Notes: generated by a model not told the origin, from the letters alone. Positions 8,741-18,232 are shown, counted from the first letter of the stretch. The stretch is DNA of 25,000 bases from Stramonita haemastoma (GCA_030674155.1 CM060320.1:10721921-10746920); one strand, 5' to 3'. Made by a program: numbers and translations.

Positions 8741-9140
8741 AAAAAAATTTTTTTCGTTTTTGTCTTGTACACGTCTCTTTCTTTTACGGCAAGTTTTGTG
8801 AAATTCGGGTTGCCCATTATTTTTAAACAAAAATATGTGGAGATGTCTGTATCATTTCCCTATGGGGTTTTTTTCATGCTACAAAAACATTTGCCAGGCA
8901 CAAGTGTGTGTTGAGTGTGTTCTTCCACGTGGGGGCTAAATGTTGGTTTTAAAATGTGTTGCACATGGGTCCTTGGTTTATGCCCCTTTTCGAAAGACTG
9001 GCCCCAAAGCTGCCACAAGGGTCAAGGGGGTTTGGGAAAAGCTTGGTTTAAGGGGGATGGAATTCAGGATATTAGACGGGTTTTAAAGCGCCAGACCCCC
9101 CATTCCTCATTTCCAGCAGCAGGAATGGCCTCTTGGTAGC
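8741..9140 (-). mobile_element. tRNA-derived SINE, family B copy 3, diverged
   Basis: Minus-strand copy. From high to low coordinates it shows AGTCTTTCGAAAAGGGGCAT and AAACCAAGGACCCATGTGCA (reverse complements of 8961-9001), then CACGTGGAAGAACACAC, TGTGCCTGGCAAATG, CCCATAGGGAAATG and AACCCGAATTTCACA near 8800. The block GCGACGCGCTCTCCC seen in other copies is missing. The head (about 9060-9140) is too degenerate to show clear pol III boxes. It has many more homopolymer runs than the copy at 20645-21030. Confidence 0.6.
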
Positions 9141-9309
9141 TGAGAAGGATCAAAAAATTTTAAAGCGGACGTCGTCATAATAACCTATTCTTTTGTTTTT
9201 TTTCTTCTTTTTTTTTTACACTCATTAGAGATGAAAAAAGGAAATTATGGTTTTGTTGTTGTCGTGAATTGTGGAAACACCAAGAGATATGTTGATTGCA
9301 TATTTTTTG

Positions 9310-9480
9310 ATTTATCCGTGGGGTGCTTGGGTCCTGTGGCTATAAAGAGGATCCTCATTTCTGGAAATTCTGTTTTTGGAATCCTTTTTCTATCCCGCCT
9401 TTTTCCCCTTTTCTTCGGTCACCTCCTTCTTGTTTATTTTTTCCCTTTGGTCCATCTCCAGCTTTTTTCCAGAAGACACA
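9310..9480 (-). repeat. Dispersed repeat D, copy 2, distal part
   Basis: The reverse complement matches the second half of D copy 1 (3160-3350). ACAAGAAGGAGGTGACCG corresponds to 3206-3223, TTTCCAGAA is shared, and the TTTATA block and CCCCACGG end are recognisable. The first part of the same copy lies at 9930-10010, with a family B SINE in between. Confidence 0.65.
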
Positions 9481-9484
9481 AAGA

Positions 9485-9928
9485 TGGATCGGTGGTTAAA
9501 GGGTTATGCCCCTTTTGTCTGGGAAAGCGATTTGTCCGGTTAAAGTGTGCGGTGGTTTAAAACCCTGTTTGGGCCTAAAACTTTTCCCCCATCCACTAGA
9601 CCATGAGTGGGTGATCTGGGTAATTGTCTTTCGGGTGGAAATTTAAACCGATGTCCCTGTGTGTTACACATAATTATTTAGCGCACTAAAGAACCACGGC
9701 AGCAAGAGGTTGTCCCTGAAAAAAGGGTTGTGGGAAAAGCACTCTGATGGGGAAAACCCCAAATGCAGTTGCAGACAGGAAAAGGAAAAACAAATATGGG
9801 TGCGTCCTCTTGTGGCGACACGCTTACCGAGGGGAGAGCAGCCCGAAAACTACGCGGGAGGTTGGCTTTTTTAACATAAAGTTTAAAAAAAAATTTAAAA
9901 TTATAGTTCTTTCACAAGCCGAAGTTGA
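9485..9928 (+). mobile_element. tRNA-derived SINE, family B copy 4, inserted in repeat D
   Basis: Plus-strand copy. GATCGGTGGTTAAAGGG (9488-9504) is a plausible head, and CCCCCATCCACTAGACC (9586-9602) is the pre-core segment also found at 20734-20750. The body shows GTCTTTCGG, TTTAGCGCACTAAAGAACCA, GGTTGTCCCTG, GGGTGCGTCCTCTTGTGGCG and GGGGAGAGCAGCCCG (9831-9845). The tail is an A/T-rich stretch to about 9925. Both sides are repeat D in the minus orientation, so this SINE appears to have landed inside an existing D copy. Confidence 0.7.
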
Positions 9929-9929
9929 G

Positions 9930-10010
9930 GGTTGTTCCTGACTGTCGGCGCTTAGTGGCAGTGCAAATGCATTTTCGCTCATATGACGACAGTGTTGCTG
10001 TATTAGCGTT
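9930..10010 (-). repeat. Dispersed repeat D, copy 2, proximal part
   Basis: Reverse complement: CATATGAGCGAAAATGCATT, then AAGCGCC, matching the start of D copy 1 (3083-3122) and copy 3 (22861-22900). Together with 9310-9480 it forms one interrupted D copy. About 30 bp seen at the junction in copy 1 are missing or unrecognisable. Confidence 0.65.
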
Positions 10011-10088
10011 CGAAAGATATAATTTTGGCTTAACAGTAATGGGGTCTTTTTAAAATCAAGAACAACCCTCCGTTTGCCCGCCCCCCAC

Positions 10089-10091
<3 letters not shown>

Positions 10092-10120
<29 letters not shown>
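10092..10120 (+). repeat. Poly-A tract (29 A)
   Basis: Uninterrupted A run after CCCCCCACCAT, followed by AT-rich sequence to about 10165. No retroelement body is attached that I can recognise. Confidence 0.85.
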
Positions 10121-10122
<2 letters not shown>

Positions 10123-10639
10123 AATTATTTAATAACCATTTTTATTTTTTAAATTATTAATAAAACAAGAGCCCAAAAAACCTTTCCCTTTGGGGCTTTC
10201 TGGTTGTTGCTTTAAAAAGACAATGAGCCCGAACTACAATGAAGGTACTAAAAGTGAAAAAAAAAGTTCGGGCAGGGTCAAAAACAGAAAAACCCCTTTT
10301 GTAGTACAGCAACAGAAGAAACGGGTTCTATCACCCAAGCTTTTTTCAGACACGTGTTTTTACAGGGGGTCTCCATCTGTTTAAAATAAGGCATCTATTC
10401 TCCGCGAGTCGCTAATAACTTTAACCTCCCGCCCTCTCCTGGCACATCTGACCAACTCAATCCATCATCCAATCAACAGCCTTCCATCCCTCCGACAAAT
10501 ATTGTCTACAAGAAAATAATCATCCATCCATCAAAGCGGGCATCCAACCAGTAAACTAGCTGAATAAACGAACGAGCAGACATATCCCCCCAAAAAAAAA
10601 AAAAAAAAAAAAGAAGAAGAAGGTAAAAGATTGCCACAA
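10121..10639. other. No gene recognised; AT-rich then CATC-rich DNA
   Basis: AT-rich at first, then degenerate CATC/AATC-type repetition around 10455-10540 and an A run of about 20 followed by GAAGAAGAAGG at 10592-10622. The C/A-rich sequence up to 10590 looks cryptically simple rather than coding. Confidence 0.5.
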
Positions 10640-13600
10640 AGTTTAATGGCATAACTCCTCACTCACTCAGTCCTAATGTTCCCAAAAGGACGCGTAGGGG
10701 GACATGATGAGAAGACGCAAACGGGAGATCTTTTCCTCATAGCTTCACGATTTCGTGTGGCTAGTAGCGAGGCGTTGCAGGGGTTGGTGCCGGTCCAGTC
10801 TTTGATGTTGTCAACCCATGATTTCTTTTGGCGGCCTATTCTTCTCTTGCACTCGACTGTTCCTTGCAAGATTGGTTTTGCTAGGGTGTTGTGTCTCGTG
10901 GTCGTGACCAATACACATCAGCTTTCTCCTATTTATTGTGGGAGAGCAAAGGCTCTTGGGGGCCCACACGCTTTTTGAGCTTCTTCTTTTCACATAGTTA
11001 TTGGTCTTAGTTTCTTTGATGTTATTTTGAGGCGTCTTCTGTGGCCACTTGTTCTCGAATGCTTGGATTCTTCTCTCCTATCTCTGCTGTCAGAGTCAAT
11101 GATTCACACGCATTTATAGGAGGTTAGATAATCACGAGGCGGATTGTAGAGGTAGGTATTTGGTGTGGAAGCTCGATGTCTGTTGATTCTGATGATCCAT
11201 CTGGAGTCTGACTAGAGCAGATGATTGCTGTTGCAATCGCGAGCTTTTCACCTAGTTGTTTTGATGTGCCATCTTTTGTTAGGATGGAGCCTAAGTATCT
11301 TGATTTGACTCACCTCTTCCAATATTTCTCCATTATCCTGTATTTTCCGTTGCTGTCATTACTCGCGCTGTGGACTCATGATCTTCGATTTCTCTGTACT
11401 TGACCTCCATGCCGTATGCGCGCGCTCGAGCTGTTAGACTGGTCTGTGAGGGATTGCAGTTCTTGTTGCTGCTGCCATGAGGTCAAATGTATCTGCAAAT
11501 CTGAGCTGTTGCAACGGGGTCTTCCACAATGGGAGTTGGGATGGTATGTGGTGGTTTGACAGGGTCTCTGTCATGATGTTTTCCGAGGGAAGAGGTTGAA
11601 GAGTTCAGGTGAGAGAAGGCATCCCAGGCGGACTCCAAACCGTATGGTTTGAAGACTAGCACATGTAGAGTTGTTCATGAAACTGCACTTCTGCATGCTC
11701 GTACAGAGCCTTGATTGACTTCAATTTGGCAGTTGTCAATAGTTGAAGAGCCTGAGATTATTGCAGAGGCCGTCCATGCCCTACCATGTCAAAGGCCTTT
11801 TTGAAGTCTATAAAATTGTGTTTGGGTACAAGTCTTTTTTGGTGTTGGAGATGCTCTCTTCAGAATTCTCAGGTGTGAAAATTGTTCCATTGTGCCATGC
11901 GTTTTGGTCTAAAGCCAGCTTGTTCTTCTGACAGGAGTTTTTCTGCTTGGTTTTTCAGTCTGTTGAGGAATACCTGCTGCATGATCTTGCTAGGATGGCT
12001 TATGAGTCACTGATGGTTCTGTTGTTCTGACATTGATTGAGGTTTCCTTTCTTTGGCAGGGTGATTTCATTGAGAATGTTGTCCTTTCTTTTGGCCCACT
12101 CTTGGTTTGTGTCGTGGATCTTCTGTCAAAGATTGGTAATCGCCTTGCTGTTTCATTCCCTACATTTTTTTATGAGTTAAGCTGGATGTTATCAGATTCC
12201 AGGGGACTTCCCTATTCCTTCATTTGTTTAATGCTCGTGTGCTACTTTCACAACCTTAGTATTGGTGGGTCTTTATCTTGGTGTTCAGGGGTTTTTTTTG
12301 AAAACTATGTTGGTATCTGGCGTAGTAGGTAGTGTAGACTATCCCTCACAGTATTCTGTCCAGCGTTGGAGGTATTGCTTTGTTTTCCGTTGTTCATTAA
12401 AGATTTCCTTCTTTGTCTTCATTACAGAGGGCTGTAGGCTGCTGTGGTTTTAGTTAGTGCTCTTCCAGAGTGTAGTAAGCTGTTTGCTGTTTCCCTTGGC
12501 AATTCCATCTTCGATGTTGTTTGCCATTGTTCTTCTTTCCACGCTTCCTTTGGCTTCTTCATATTTTTTCCTCACTTCTCTGTGGCTATCCTTGTACTTG
12601 TTGTTGGCTTCTTGACTTGTGAACTTTTGCTTCCATTTCTTAAGTTTCTTCTTTTGCTCGCTGTGGTCAGAACCTCATTTGTCTCCCTAGGGTTGTTTAT
12701 TTGTTCTGCTTATGCCTAAGTTTCTCTGCTGCTGTCGTTAGCAATTCTGTGATGTTGTTGGCTAGTGTGTTCACATCTTTGTCATTGGCTGTGAGGTGGC
12801 GGCAGGATACTTCTCCTATGTTGGATGGATGTTCTAATTCCACTGTTGGGTCTTTGAGTTTTTTCCAGGGTCGAATCTTATGCGTTGGGATTTTTGGATG
12901 TTGTTTTGCTTTCAGTTTCTGCCTGATGGTGGATAAGTACATGGGTCGTGGTCACTAGCCAATGTCAGCCTACCTGGGCAATGGTTCTTGTATTTGCTTG
13001 TTTATGCTGGGATTGAATCTTTGGGTGGTGACAGTTTGTAATCAATTTGATTATGAATCAGACATTTGGTGAGTCCAGCGGTGAATGTTCTAGATGGCCT
13101 TGTGAGGGAGGAGTGTCGTTAGCCAGAGTTAGTTTGTGCTTCTTTGTGAATTCCAGAAGCCGATGTCCTTGTCATTTGTTTTCTCCCAGTCCAAAGCGTC
13201 CTGTGGTTTCCTGCCCAGGGTCTGTCATTAGCATCAGGTCCCCACCTTAGCATTCCAATCGCCTTCCACAATAAGGATGTCTTTTTTGGCGTTTTGGAGA
13301 TGGACGTTTTCCATGGTTTTCTTCATAGTATTCTTCTATTCTGGTCATCTTCAGTATGTCAGATTGTGGAGCCATACACTTGGATGATGGTGAGATTCTG
13401 GGGGTTTTGCAGAAGAGACTCTGATTGAGATGAGTCTGCTGGATATTGGTGTGCGTTGATGATGCTTGACACAATCTCTTTCCTGACAATGGGAAGCACT
13501 ACTACCGTGTTGTGTAGTATCTCATCTCCACGTGTTCCATATCTTGTGCCGCTCTTGCGTGGTGTGTTGTCTCCGAAGCAATCCATCTGACTTCCGCTAA

Positions 13601-14125
13601 GCCCTTAGGATTTGTCCCATTTATAACACCTCTGCTATGTATTTCACTGTTAGACTGTGTGAGGTCCGGTAGATCTTCCTGTTTGGTCACAGAGTCATAA
13701 CATTTCATGTACAAATGCGTTTACCTTTAGCTGGGTGCTTTAGGTTGGTTCTGCTCCAGTGGCACATTTGTCACTCCCACCCTGAGGTTGCAGTGCGGTA
13801 GCGCAGGTCGTTGTTGATCCGGCCTCGACCCGATCCGGCATGTGTTTCTGTTTTGCTTTATTCTCCATCTTGGTCCCTTTGCAGTGGGCTTGGGAAGCTT
13901 GGTGGCGGCTCCATCTCCTCTCCAAGACCTTCCTAACTGGTGATAAGAATGCACCAGCCACCTCACAAGTTTCGCCCCGCCAGTAGAAGCGGTTACGGGG
14001 TGTGGGTGGGTTAAGGACCGGACCCAGAATTAGTGAGAGTTGGTGCCAAGTGAGGACCAGTGACTCCGTCTATCCCGAGGGATGCTACTGCCAGGTTTAC
14101 AAGGTACCCACCTCTCCTTAAGCCA
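10640..14125 (-). mobile_element. RTE-like non-LTR retrotransposon, near full length, decayed
   Basis: A LINE of about 3.5 kb on the minus strand: the 5' end is near 14125 and the 3' end near 10640. It carries an apurinic-type endonuclease domain followed by a reverse transcriptase. No separate ORF1 is evident. The 3' part is short, ending in GACTGAGTGAGTGAGGAG (10661-10678 reversed). That size, domain order and short simple 3' end fit the RTE clade, but I cannot place the lineage without a tree. The roughly 400 bp upstream of the endonuclease (13735-14125) would be 5' UTR or the N-terminus. No target-site duplication found. The element is flanked on the 5' side by (CA)n(CT)n and repeat unit E. 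Confidence 0.75.
10655..13722 (-). pseudogene. Endonuclease-reverse transcriptase ORF of the RTE-like LINE, broken
   Basis: Intact, the protein would nick target DNA and copy its own RNA there. Motifs read on the minus strand in the expected order but in changing frames. In the endonuclease: ICT-stop-NVMTL (about 13695-13720, where relatives have TWN), AEVRW (13583-13597), IIQVY (13374-13388), GDWNAKVG (13240-13263), HNQIDY (13038-13055) and SDHD (12945-12956). In the RT: LPKKGNLNQC (12030-12059), EEQAGFRP (11905-11928), FIDFKKAFD (11788-11814), VRLGCLLSPELFNLF (about 11588-11634), and FADTFDLM where the catalytic FADD is expected (11482-11505). At the C-terminus: RRKLMCIGH (about 10920-10945) and GRQKKSWVDNIKDWTG (about 10790-10840). 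At least eight stops or frameshifts and the lost second catalytic Asp make it inactive. Confidence 0.85.
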
Positions 14126-14163
14126 CCCCATAACACTGGCCTAAATGTTATGTGTTAAAACCA

Positions 14164-14228
14164 ACACACCCACACACACACACACAAACTCTCTCATCTC
14201 TCTTTCTCTCTCTCTTCTCTCTCTCTCT

Positions 14229-14272
<44 letters not shown>
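14164..14272 (+). repeat. (CA)n(CT)n microsatellite
   Basis: (CA)n at 14164-14186, then (CT)n with TTC and CC interruptions up to the edge of repeat unit E. Confidence 0.95.
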
Positions 14273-14277
<5 letters not shown>

Positions 14278-14418
14278 TATTGGTTGAAATGCTGTTGGGG
14301 TGGATGCTGGTATGTAGGGTAGGGAGGGGGTTTCTTACTTTATTCCCTGATCAGGGCAAGGGACGGATGAAAAAAAGTATGTAATGCTTACTCTCTAACC
14401 CTTGAAAAATAAAGATTA

Positions 14419-14424
<6 letters not shown>
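14273..14424 (+). repeat. Microsatellite-bracketed dispersed unit E, copy 2
   Basis: About 150 bp between two (CT)n arrays. It matches the reverse complement of 2323-2486 at both ends. The right half (14349-14424) aligns almost continuously: ATCAGGGCAAGGG, GGATGAAAAA, AAGTATGT, AATGCTTA, CTTGAAAAATAAAGATTATT, then CATT into (CT)n. It contains AATAAA (14408-14413), which would suit a transcript 3' end. The left end ATATTGGTTG matches copy 1 immediately after the (CT)n. Confidence 0.7.

Positions 14425-14496
<72 letters not shown>
14425..14496 (+). repeat. (CT)n microsatellite
   Basis: (CT)n with two CC interruptions, directly joined to unit E on its left. The following bases to 14766 are unique, then purine-rich, with no gene. 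Confidence 0.95.
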
Positions 14497-14499
<3 letters not shown>

Positions 14500-14766
14500 A
14501 CTCATTTTCTGTGTATGCACTCCAACTTGTACATGCTCTTTCGTACACATTCTATCCTCCTATTTCTCCCCCTTCTCTTCATTATCATTAGTCTTTTCCC
14601 CATCGTCTAAAATGACTTAAAGTGGAAGAATGTTAAAGCGAAGAACAACGCCCTAAAGACTCCCTGTGAGCTAAAAAGAAGAAACAGAGAAGAAAGAGGA
14701 GGATAAGAAGGGGAAGGAAAAAAAGAAAGAAAGAAAATATCATGATGCTGATAATAAAGAAGACGA

Positions 14767-14782
14767 CAATGATGACGATGAC

Positions 14783-14830
<48 letters not shown>

Positions 14831-14870
14831 AAAGACGTGGACAACGATGATGATGATGATGATGATGATG
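14767..14870 (+). repeat. (GAT)n trinucleotide repeat
   Basis: (GAT)n of about 20 units to 14830, an interruption with GACGTGGACAAC, then about 8 further units. Minus-strand open frames are His or Ile runs. Confidence 0.95.
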
Positions 14871-14942
14871 TACACAAAATCTGTTCACTGACGCCTGTCT
14901 TGAACAAGGACCAACAGACAGAGAAGTCTTCGTTTATTCCCT

Positions 14943-15000
14943 ATAGCCTAGGGGTTGTTCTGGACCTGGGAGAGAGGGTCAAGGGTTTGTAGCTGCCACA
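14943..15000 (+). other. Possible isolated tRNA-like SINE head
   Basis: TAGCCTAGGGGTTGTTCTGG (14944-14963) looks like an A-box region. GGTCAAGGGTTTGTAGCTGCC follows at the expected spacing as a badly decayed B box (GGTTTGTAGCT versus GGTTCGAATCC). No SINE body of families A-C follows, so this is a weak call. The rest of 14871-15319 is unique sequence without a gene. Confidence 0.3.
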
Positions 15001-15131
15001 GACGTGACTCTCAAAGCAGAGGATTTTAATCTGTGTTGTTGACAGGGGTCCGCCATGGGAGCTATGACGGTGTCACAGCCAAGGCATGGTCAGACAGAGA
15101 GACATTAAAGAGGGACGGCTTCAACACTTAT

Positions 15132-15196
15132 TGACTCTGAGTCACTCTAAAAAAACAAGGAAGATGAAGAAGAAGAAAAAAAGACTCTCTGAGTCA
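15132..15196. promoter_or_regulatory. Paired AP-1-like sites
   Basis: TGACTCTGAGTCA at 15132-15144 is an inverted repeat with a full TGAGTCA (15138-15144). GACTCTCTGAGTCA at 15183-15196 holds a second TGAGTCA (15190-15196), 52 bp away. TGA(G/C)TCA is the bZIP AP-1 consensus. There is no gene nearby, so function is unproven and chance occurrence is quite possible. Confidence 0.25.
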
Positions 15197-15319
15197 GTGT
15201 AGGCTGAAAAGATGTCCTCCTATCAATGTACAACTAGCTGCCTGTGCCTTTTTCAAGCCACCGAAAGCCTTTACAAACTTGAGGGGTGTGGTCTTTTGGG
15301 GAAAACAGTATAAGGAACA

Positions 15320-15640
15320 GACTAGGAAAGACAAAAAAGAAGGAGGAAGAGGGGAGAAGAAGAAAAGGAAGAAGAAGAAGAAGAAGGAGAAGAAGGAGAA
15401 GGAGAAGAGAAGAAGGAGAGGAGGAAGAAGGAGAAGAAGAAGAAAAGGAGGAGGAGGAGGAGGAGGAGGAAGAAAGCGGAAGAAAAGGAAGGTAGAGGAG
15501 AGAGGAGGAGGAAATTAGGAGTAGTAGGAGTAGGAGAAAGAAGAAATCGGAGGAGAAGATGGGGGATGAAAAAAGGAAGAAGGATAAAAAGGGAAAAGAA
15601 AAAGAAGATAAAAAAGAAGAAAAGGGCACAAAACTGGCTC
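15320..15640 (+). repeat. Long polypurine tract, (GAA/GGA)n
   Basis: About 300 bp almost wholly A and G on the plus strand, built from GAA, GGA and GAAGGA units and becoming A-rich after 15560. Open frames on either strand (Glu/Lys/Arg or Ser/Leu/Phe) are artefacts. Such tracts can form intramolecular triplexes. Confidence 0.95.
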
Positions 15641-15734
15641 TCCAAGTCCATATTGTTCCAAGCTTTCTACCAGCATTGCCGCAAGTATCATTTGAAAGAC
15701 AAGAGGCAGCAGACACTCAGCAGCTCTGCTTATT

Positions 15735-16180
15735 GGGATTTCTGTTCCGTTCCTGGGCTAGAGCTCTGAGGTTCATCAATGCTGACATTTTTGCGTATGC
15801 GACCGATTTGGCCACCACTCAGGAGCCGCTTCCGGCTTTGGGCATGATGTCTTCATACGACACCAGTGTGGATGCTTTCATTTGCAAATAGGTTTTCGTT
15901 ATCCCATCTTGCCGGCACAAATGGCGTGCTCTTCCGAAAGGCAAACGGATTTGAAGGTGTGCACAAGATGTCCTGCGAGTGTGTTCATACACGGGACCTT
16001 GGTTTACAGTCTCACCCGAAGATCTTTTCGCGGGAGGTGGAGTCAGTCATTGATGTTAACTGCAGGAGGAAAATCCCCATGAACAGGTGTCTCAGTGGTG
16101 GCTGGAACCCAGGCTCAATCCCGTGTCTTCAAATCACGAGCCATAACGCTCTAACCACTAGGCTATCCCTCCAACCCCCT
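15735..16180 (-). mobile_element. tRNA-derived SINE, family C copy 2
   Basis: Read on the minus strand from 16180 down. GGGATAGCCTAGTGGTTAGA is a strong A-box region (reverse complement of about 16152-16171). A decayed B box, GGGATTGAGCC, follows on the reverse complement of 16111-16121. The core shows GACTGTAAACCAAGGTC, then TGTGTATGAACACACTCGC, ATCTTGTGCAC, TTTCGGAAGAGC and TTGTGCCGGC. The downstream block CGGTCGCATACGCAAAAATG (reverse complement of about 15788-15807) and AGAGCTCTAGCCCAGGAACG follow after a shorter gap than in copy 1. Open frames across it are accidental. Confidence 0.7.
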
Positions 16181-16377
16181 ACCCCGCCCCCCTCCTTTTG
16201 CGTAAATTTAAAGCTAAAACAAACAGACCAAGAAAATAATTGAAAACTATGCTCGAGGTTTTGGATTGCTGATTTTAAAATTTTCACACACAATTTTAAA
16301 TAAATTTGATAGACTGTACCGAGTACCTTGATCAGATCAACAACTTCTGTACAGCATTTATCATTATCAACATTATC

Positions 16378-16410
16378 ATCAGCAGCAGCAGCCGCAGCAG
16401 CAGCAGCAGT
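16378..16410 (+). repeat. (CAG)n trinucleotide repeat
   Basis: Short (CAG)n interrupted by one CCG, preceded by ATCATT-type sequence. Poly-Ser or poly-Ala frames are artefacts. Confidence 0.9.
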
Positions 16411-16466
16411 AACTCTGGCAGTCAAGTTCCATTTCTGTCTCTCTCTGTCTGTCTCTCTCTCTCTCG

Positions 16467-17164
16467 TCTTAGGCTTATCAAATACACAAGTGTATTAAAA
16501 TACATAATAAACAATCACAAAGAAAATACCCATTCCTCATGAATGAGTAAATTATACCGAATCATACAGCTTCTACGATTTTTAAAGATAGATTCATCAG
16601 TTCTCTCCGCCTATCTGTCAATCTGTCAGTCTGTCTGTCTCTCGTCTGTCTGACTCAGTCCGTTTCGCTCTAATCAGGGTTATGATTATAGTCGCAATGA
16701 CTTTCTCCTTTTTCCTCGTCTTCATCTTTTTATCATCATTAGCAGCATTATTTTTTATGATTATTATTGTCATCGTCATCTCTTTTATCACCACTAGAGG
16801 GGCTGGGTGTAAAAAAAAAAGTTGTCAACTTATTCTCTCTCTCTATGGCGCGCGCCCCTCTCTTTCTCCCAAGATGACGGCAACTGAATCCAGTGAAAGC
16901 GACAATATAAAAGACAGTGTTACGATTACTCACACAGAGGATCTATTTCCACATAAATGATAGCAATATATTGCAATAATAACACCACATTATTATATCT
17001 GGTACAGGCCGAGTATTCGTGCACAGACAGGAAACCTGGCTCACATGATGAAAGGATATAAAAGAGTATAAAAAGTACGAATACAGGATTGTGATTATTA
17101 TTTGAAAAGCTCACTCATAGAAAGATATTAATATCCTTAGTTCGATATTATCTTTAGTCATATC
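16467..17164. other. Unique DNA with short TCTG and AT-rich patches
   Basis: No gene recognised. Contains TCTG/CTGT repetition at about 16603-16650, an ATT/ATC-rich stretch at 16725-16790 and a 10-A run near 16812. A 92-codon plus-strand open frame at 16682-16960 begins inside low-complexity sequence and resembles nothing known. Confidence 0.5.
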
Positions 17165-17288
17165 TTTGTGTGTGTGCGTGCGCACGCAAGCGTGTGTGTA
17201 TATATGTGTGTGTGTTTGGAGGGGGGGTGTGCACGCGCGTGCGCAATATATATATATATATATAATTATATATACATATATAATAATA

Positions 17289-17324
<36 letters not shown>

Positions 17325-17500
17325 TAATAGTATATATATATATATCGATATGATAGATAGATAGATATAGATATAGATATATATATATATTTATATATAC
17401 ATATATACACACATATATAATATATATATATATATGATATAAATATAAATACATATGTGTGTGTGTGTGGCGCGCGCGCGCGCGAACATACACACACACT
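17165..17500 (+). repeat. (GT)/(TA)/(GATA)/(CG) cryptic simple region
   Basis: In order: (GT)n with GCGC steps, a G run, (TA)n at about 17247-17270, (TAGA)n at 17290-17324, (TA)n, (GATATA)n, (TA)n, (GT)n and (CG)n at 17470-17484. This is nearly continuous alternating purine-pyrimidine DNA. Tyr/Ile/His open frames are read-through. Confidence 0.95.
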
Positions 17501-17511
17501 TTTTTTTTTTT

Positions 17512-17865
17512 AATGTTTTCATCTTTTATTTCGAGATAATGAAAAAAGCATCATGTGCTATCTTCAACCGTCCCCGCGTGTATGCAGTTTTGTAAATTTT
17601 GTCATGCGTTCCCACCGGCACACAACAGCCTACTCTTCCGAAAAGCGGAACGGGTTTTAACTTGTGTGCAAGATGTTCTGCGTGCGTTCGCACACATGTT
17701 CTCGGTTTATAGTCTCATCCGAAGGATTTTGGGAGGAGTGGAGTCAGCACTGATGTTACCTTCAGAGGAAAACCCCCTTGAGCGAGATTCGAACCGGGGT
17801 CAGCAGATTACGAGCGCAATGCGCATCACTAACTACCTGGCTATCCCACCCCCCACATCCTAGCT
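17512..17865 (-). mobile_element. tRNA-derived SINE, family C copy 3, with poly-A end
   Basis: Minus strand. The head is GGGATAGCCAGGTAGTTAGTG, then CCGGTTCGAATCTCGC as an intact B box (reverse complement of about 17783-17798). The core shares GAGACTATAAACCGAG, TTAAAACCCGTTCCGC, CTTTTCGGAAGAG, CCGGTGGGAACGCATG and TTTACAAAACTGCATAC with copies 1 and 2. It runs through AATAAAAGATG into 11 A on the minus strand (seen as T at 17501-17511), so the 3' end differs from copy 1. It lacks the extra downstream block seen with copies 1 and 2. Confidence 0.75.
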
Positions 17866-17875
17866 ACATGTTTGC

Positions 17876-17878
<3 letters not shown>

Positions 17879-17948
<70 letters not shown>

Positions 17949-17980
17949 ACACACAACACACAACACACACACACACACAC

Positions 17981-18027
<47 letters not shown>

Positions 18028-18045
18028 CACACACACGCACACACG
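17879..18045 (+). repeat. (CA)n microsatellite, interrupted
   Basis: About 165 bp of (CA)n with several CCA and ACAACA interruptions, among the longest CA arrays of the window. Confidence 0.95.
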
Positions 18046-18165
18046 GTCTTTTTCATCCTTTGTTCCATCAGTTTATTTCATTCCCTTTCGTTTCACATGC
18101 ACATCCCTTCCAGCAACAACTTATTTTTTAAATCTTATTTTTGACTTTCGACCATCTATCTACAA

Positions 18166-18189
18166 AGAGACAGACAGACAGAGACAGAC

Positions 18190-18228
<39 letters not shown>
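18166..18228 (+). repeat. (CAGA)n microsatellite
   Basis: Tetranucleotide CAGA array with GAGA interruptions near its start. Confidence 0.95.

Positions 18229-18232
<4 letters not shown>

Noticed and set aside
11221..12958. Several plus-strand open frames of 60-100 codons across 11.2-13.0 kb
   Set aside because: They are antisense to the decayed LINE, whose motifs are on the minus strand.
17785..17855. Possible genuine tRNA gene on the minus strand
   Set aside because: A and B boxes are present, but the acceptor and anticodon stems do not pair and the sequence continues into the SINE core shared with two other loci. It is a SINE head, not a tRNA gene.
17880..18045. CRISPR-like regular repetition
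   Set aside because: Dinucleotide microsatellite with no unique spacers. The host is eukaryotic.
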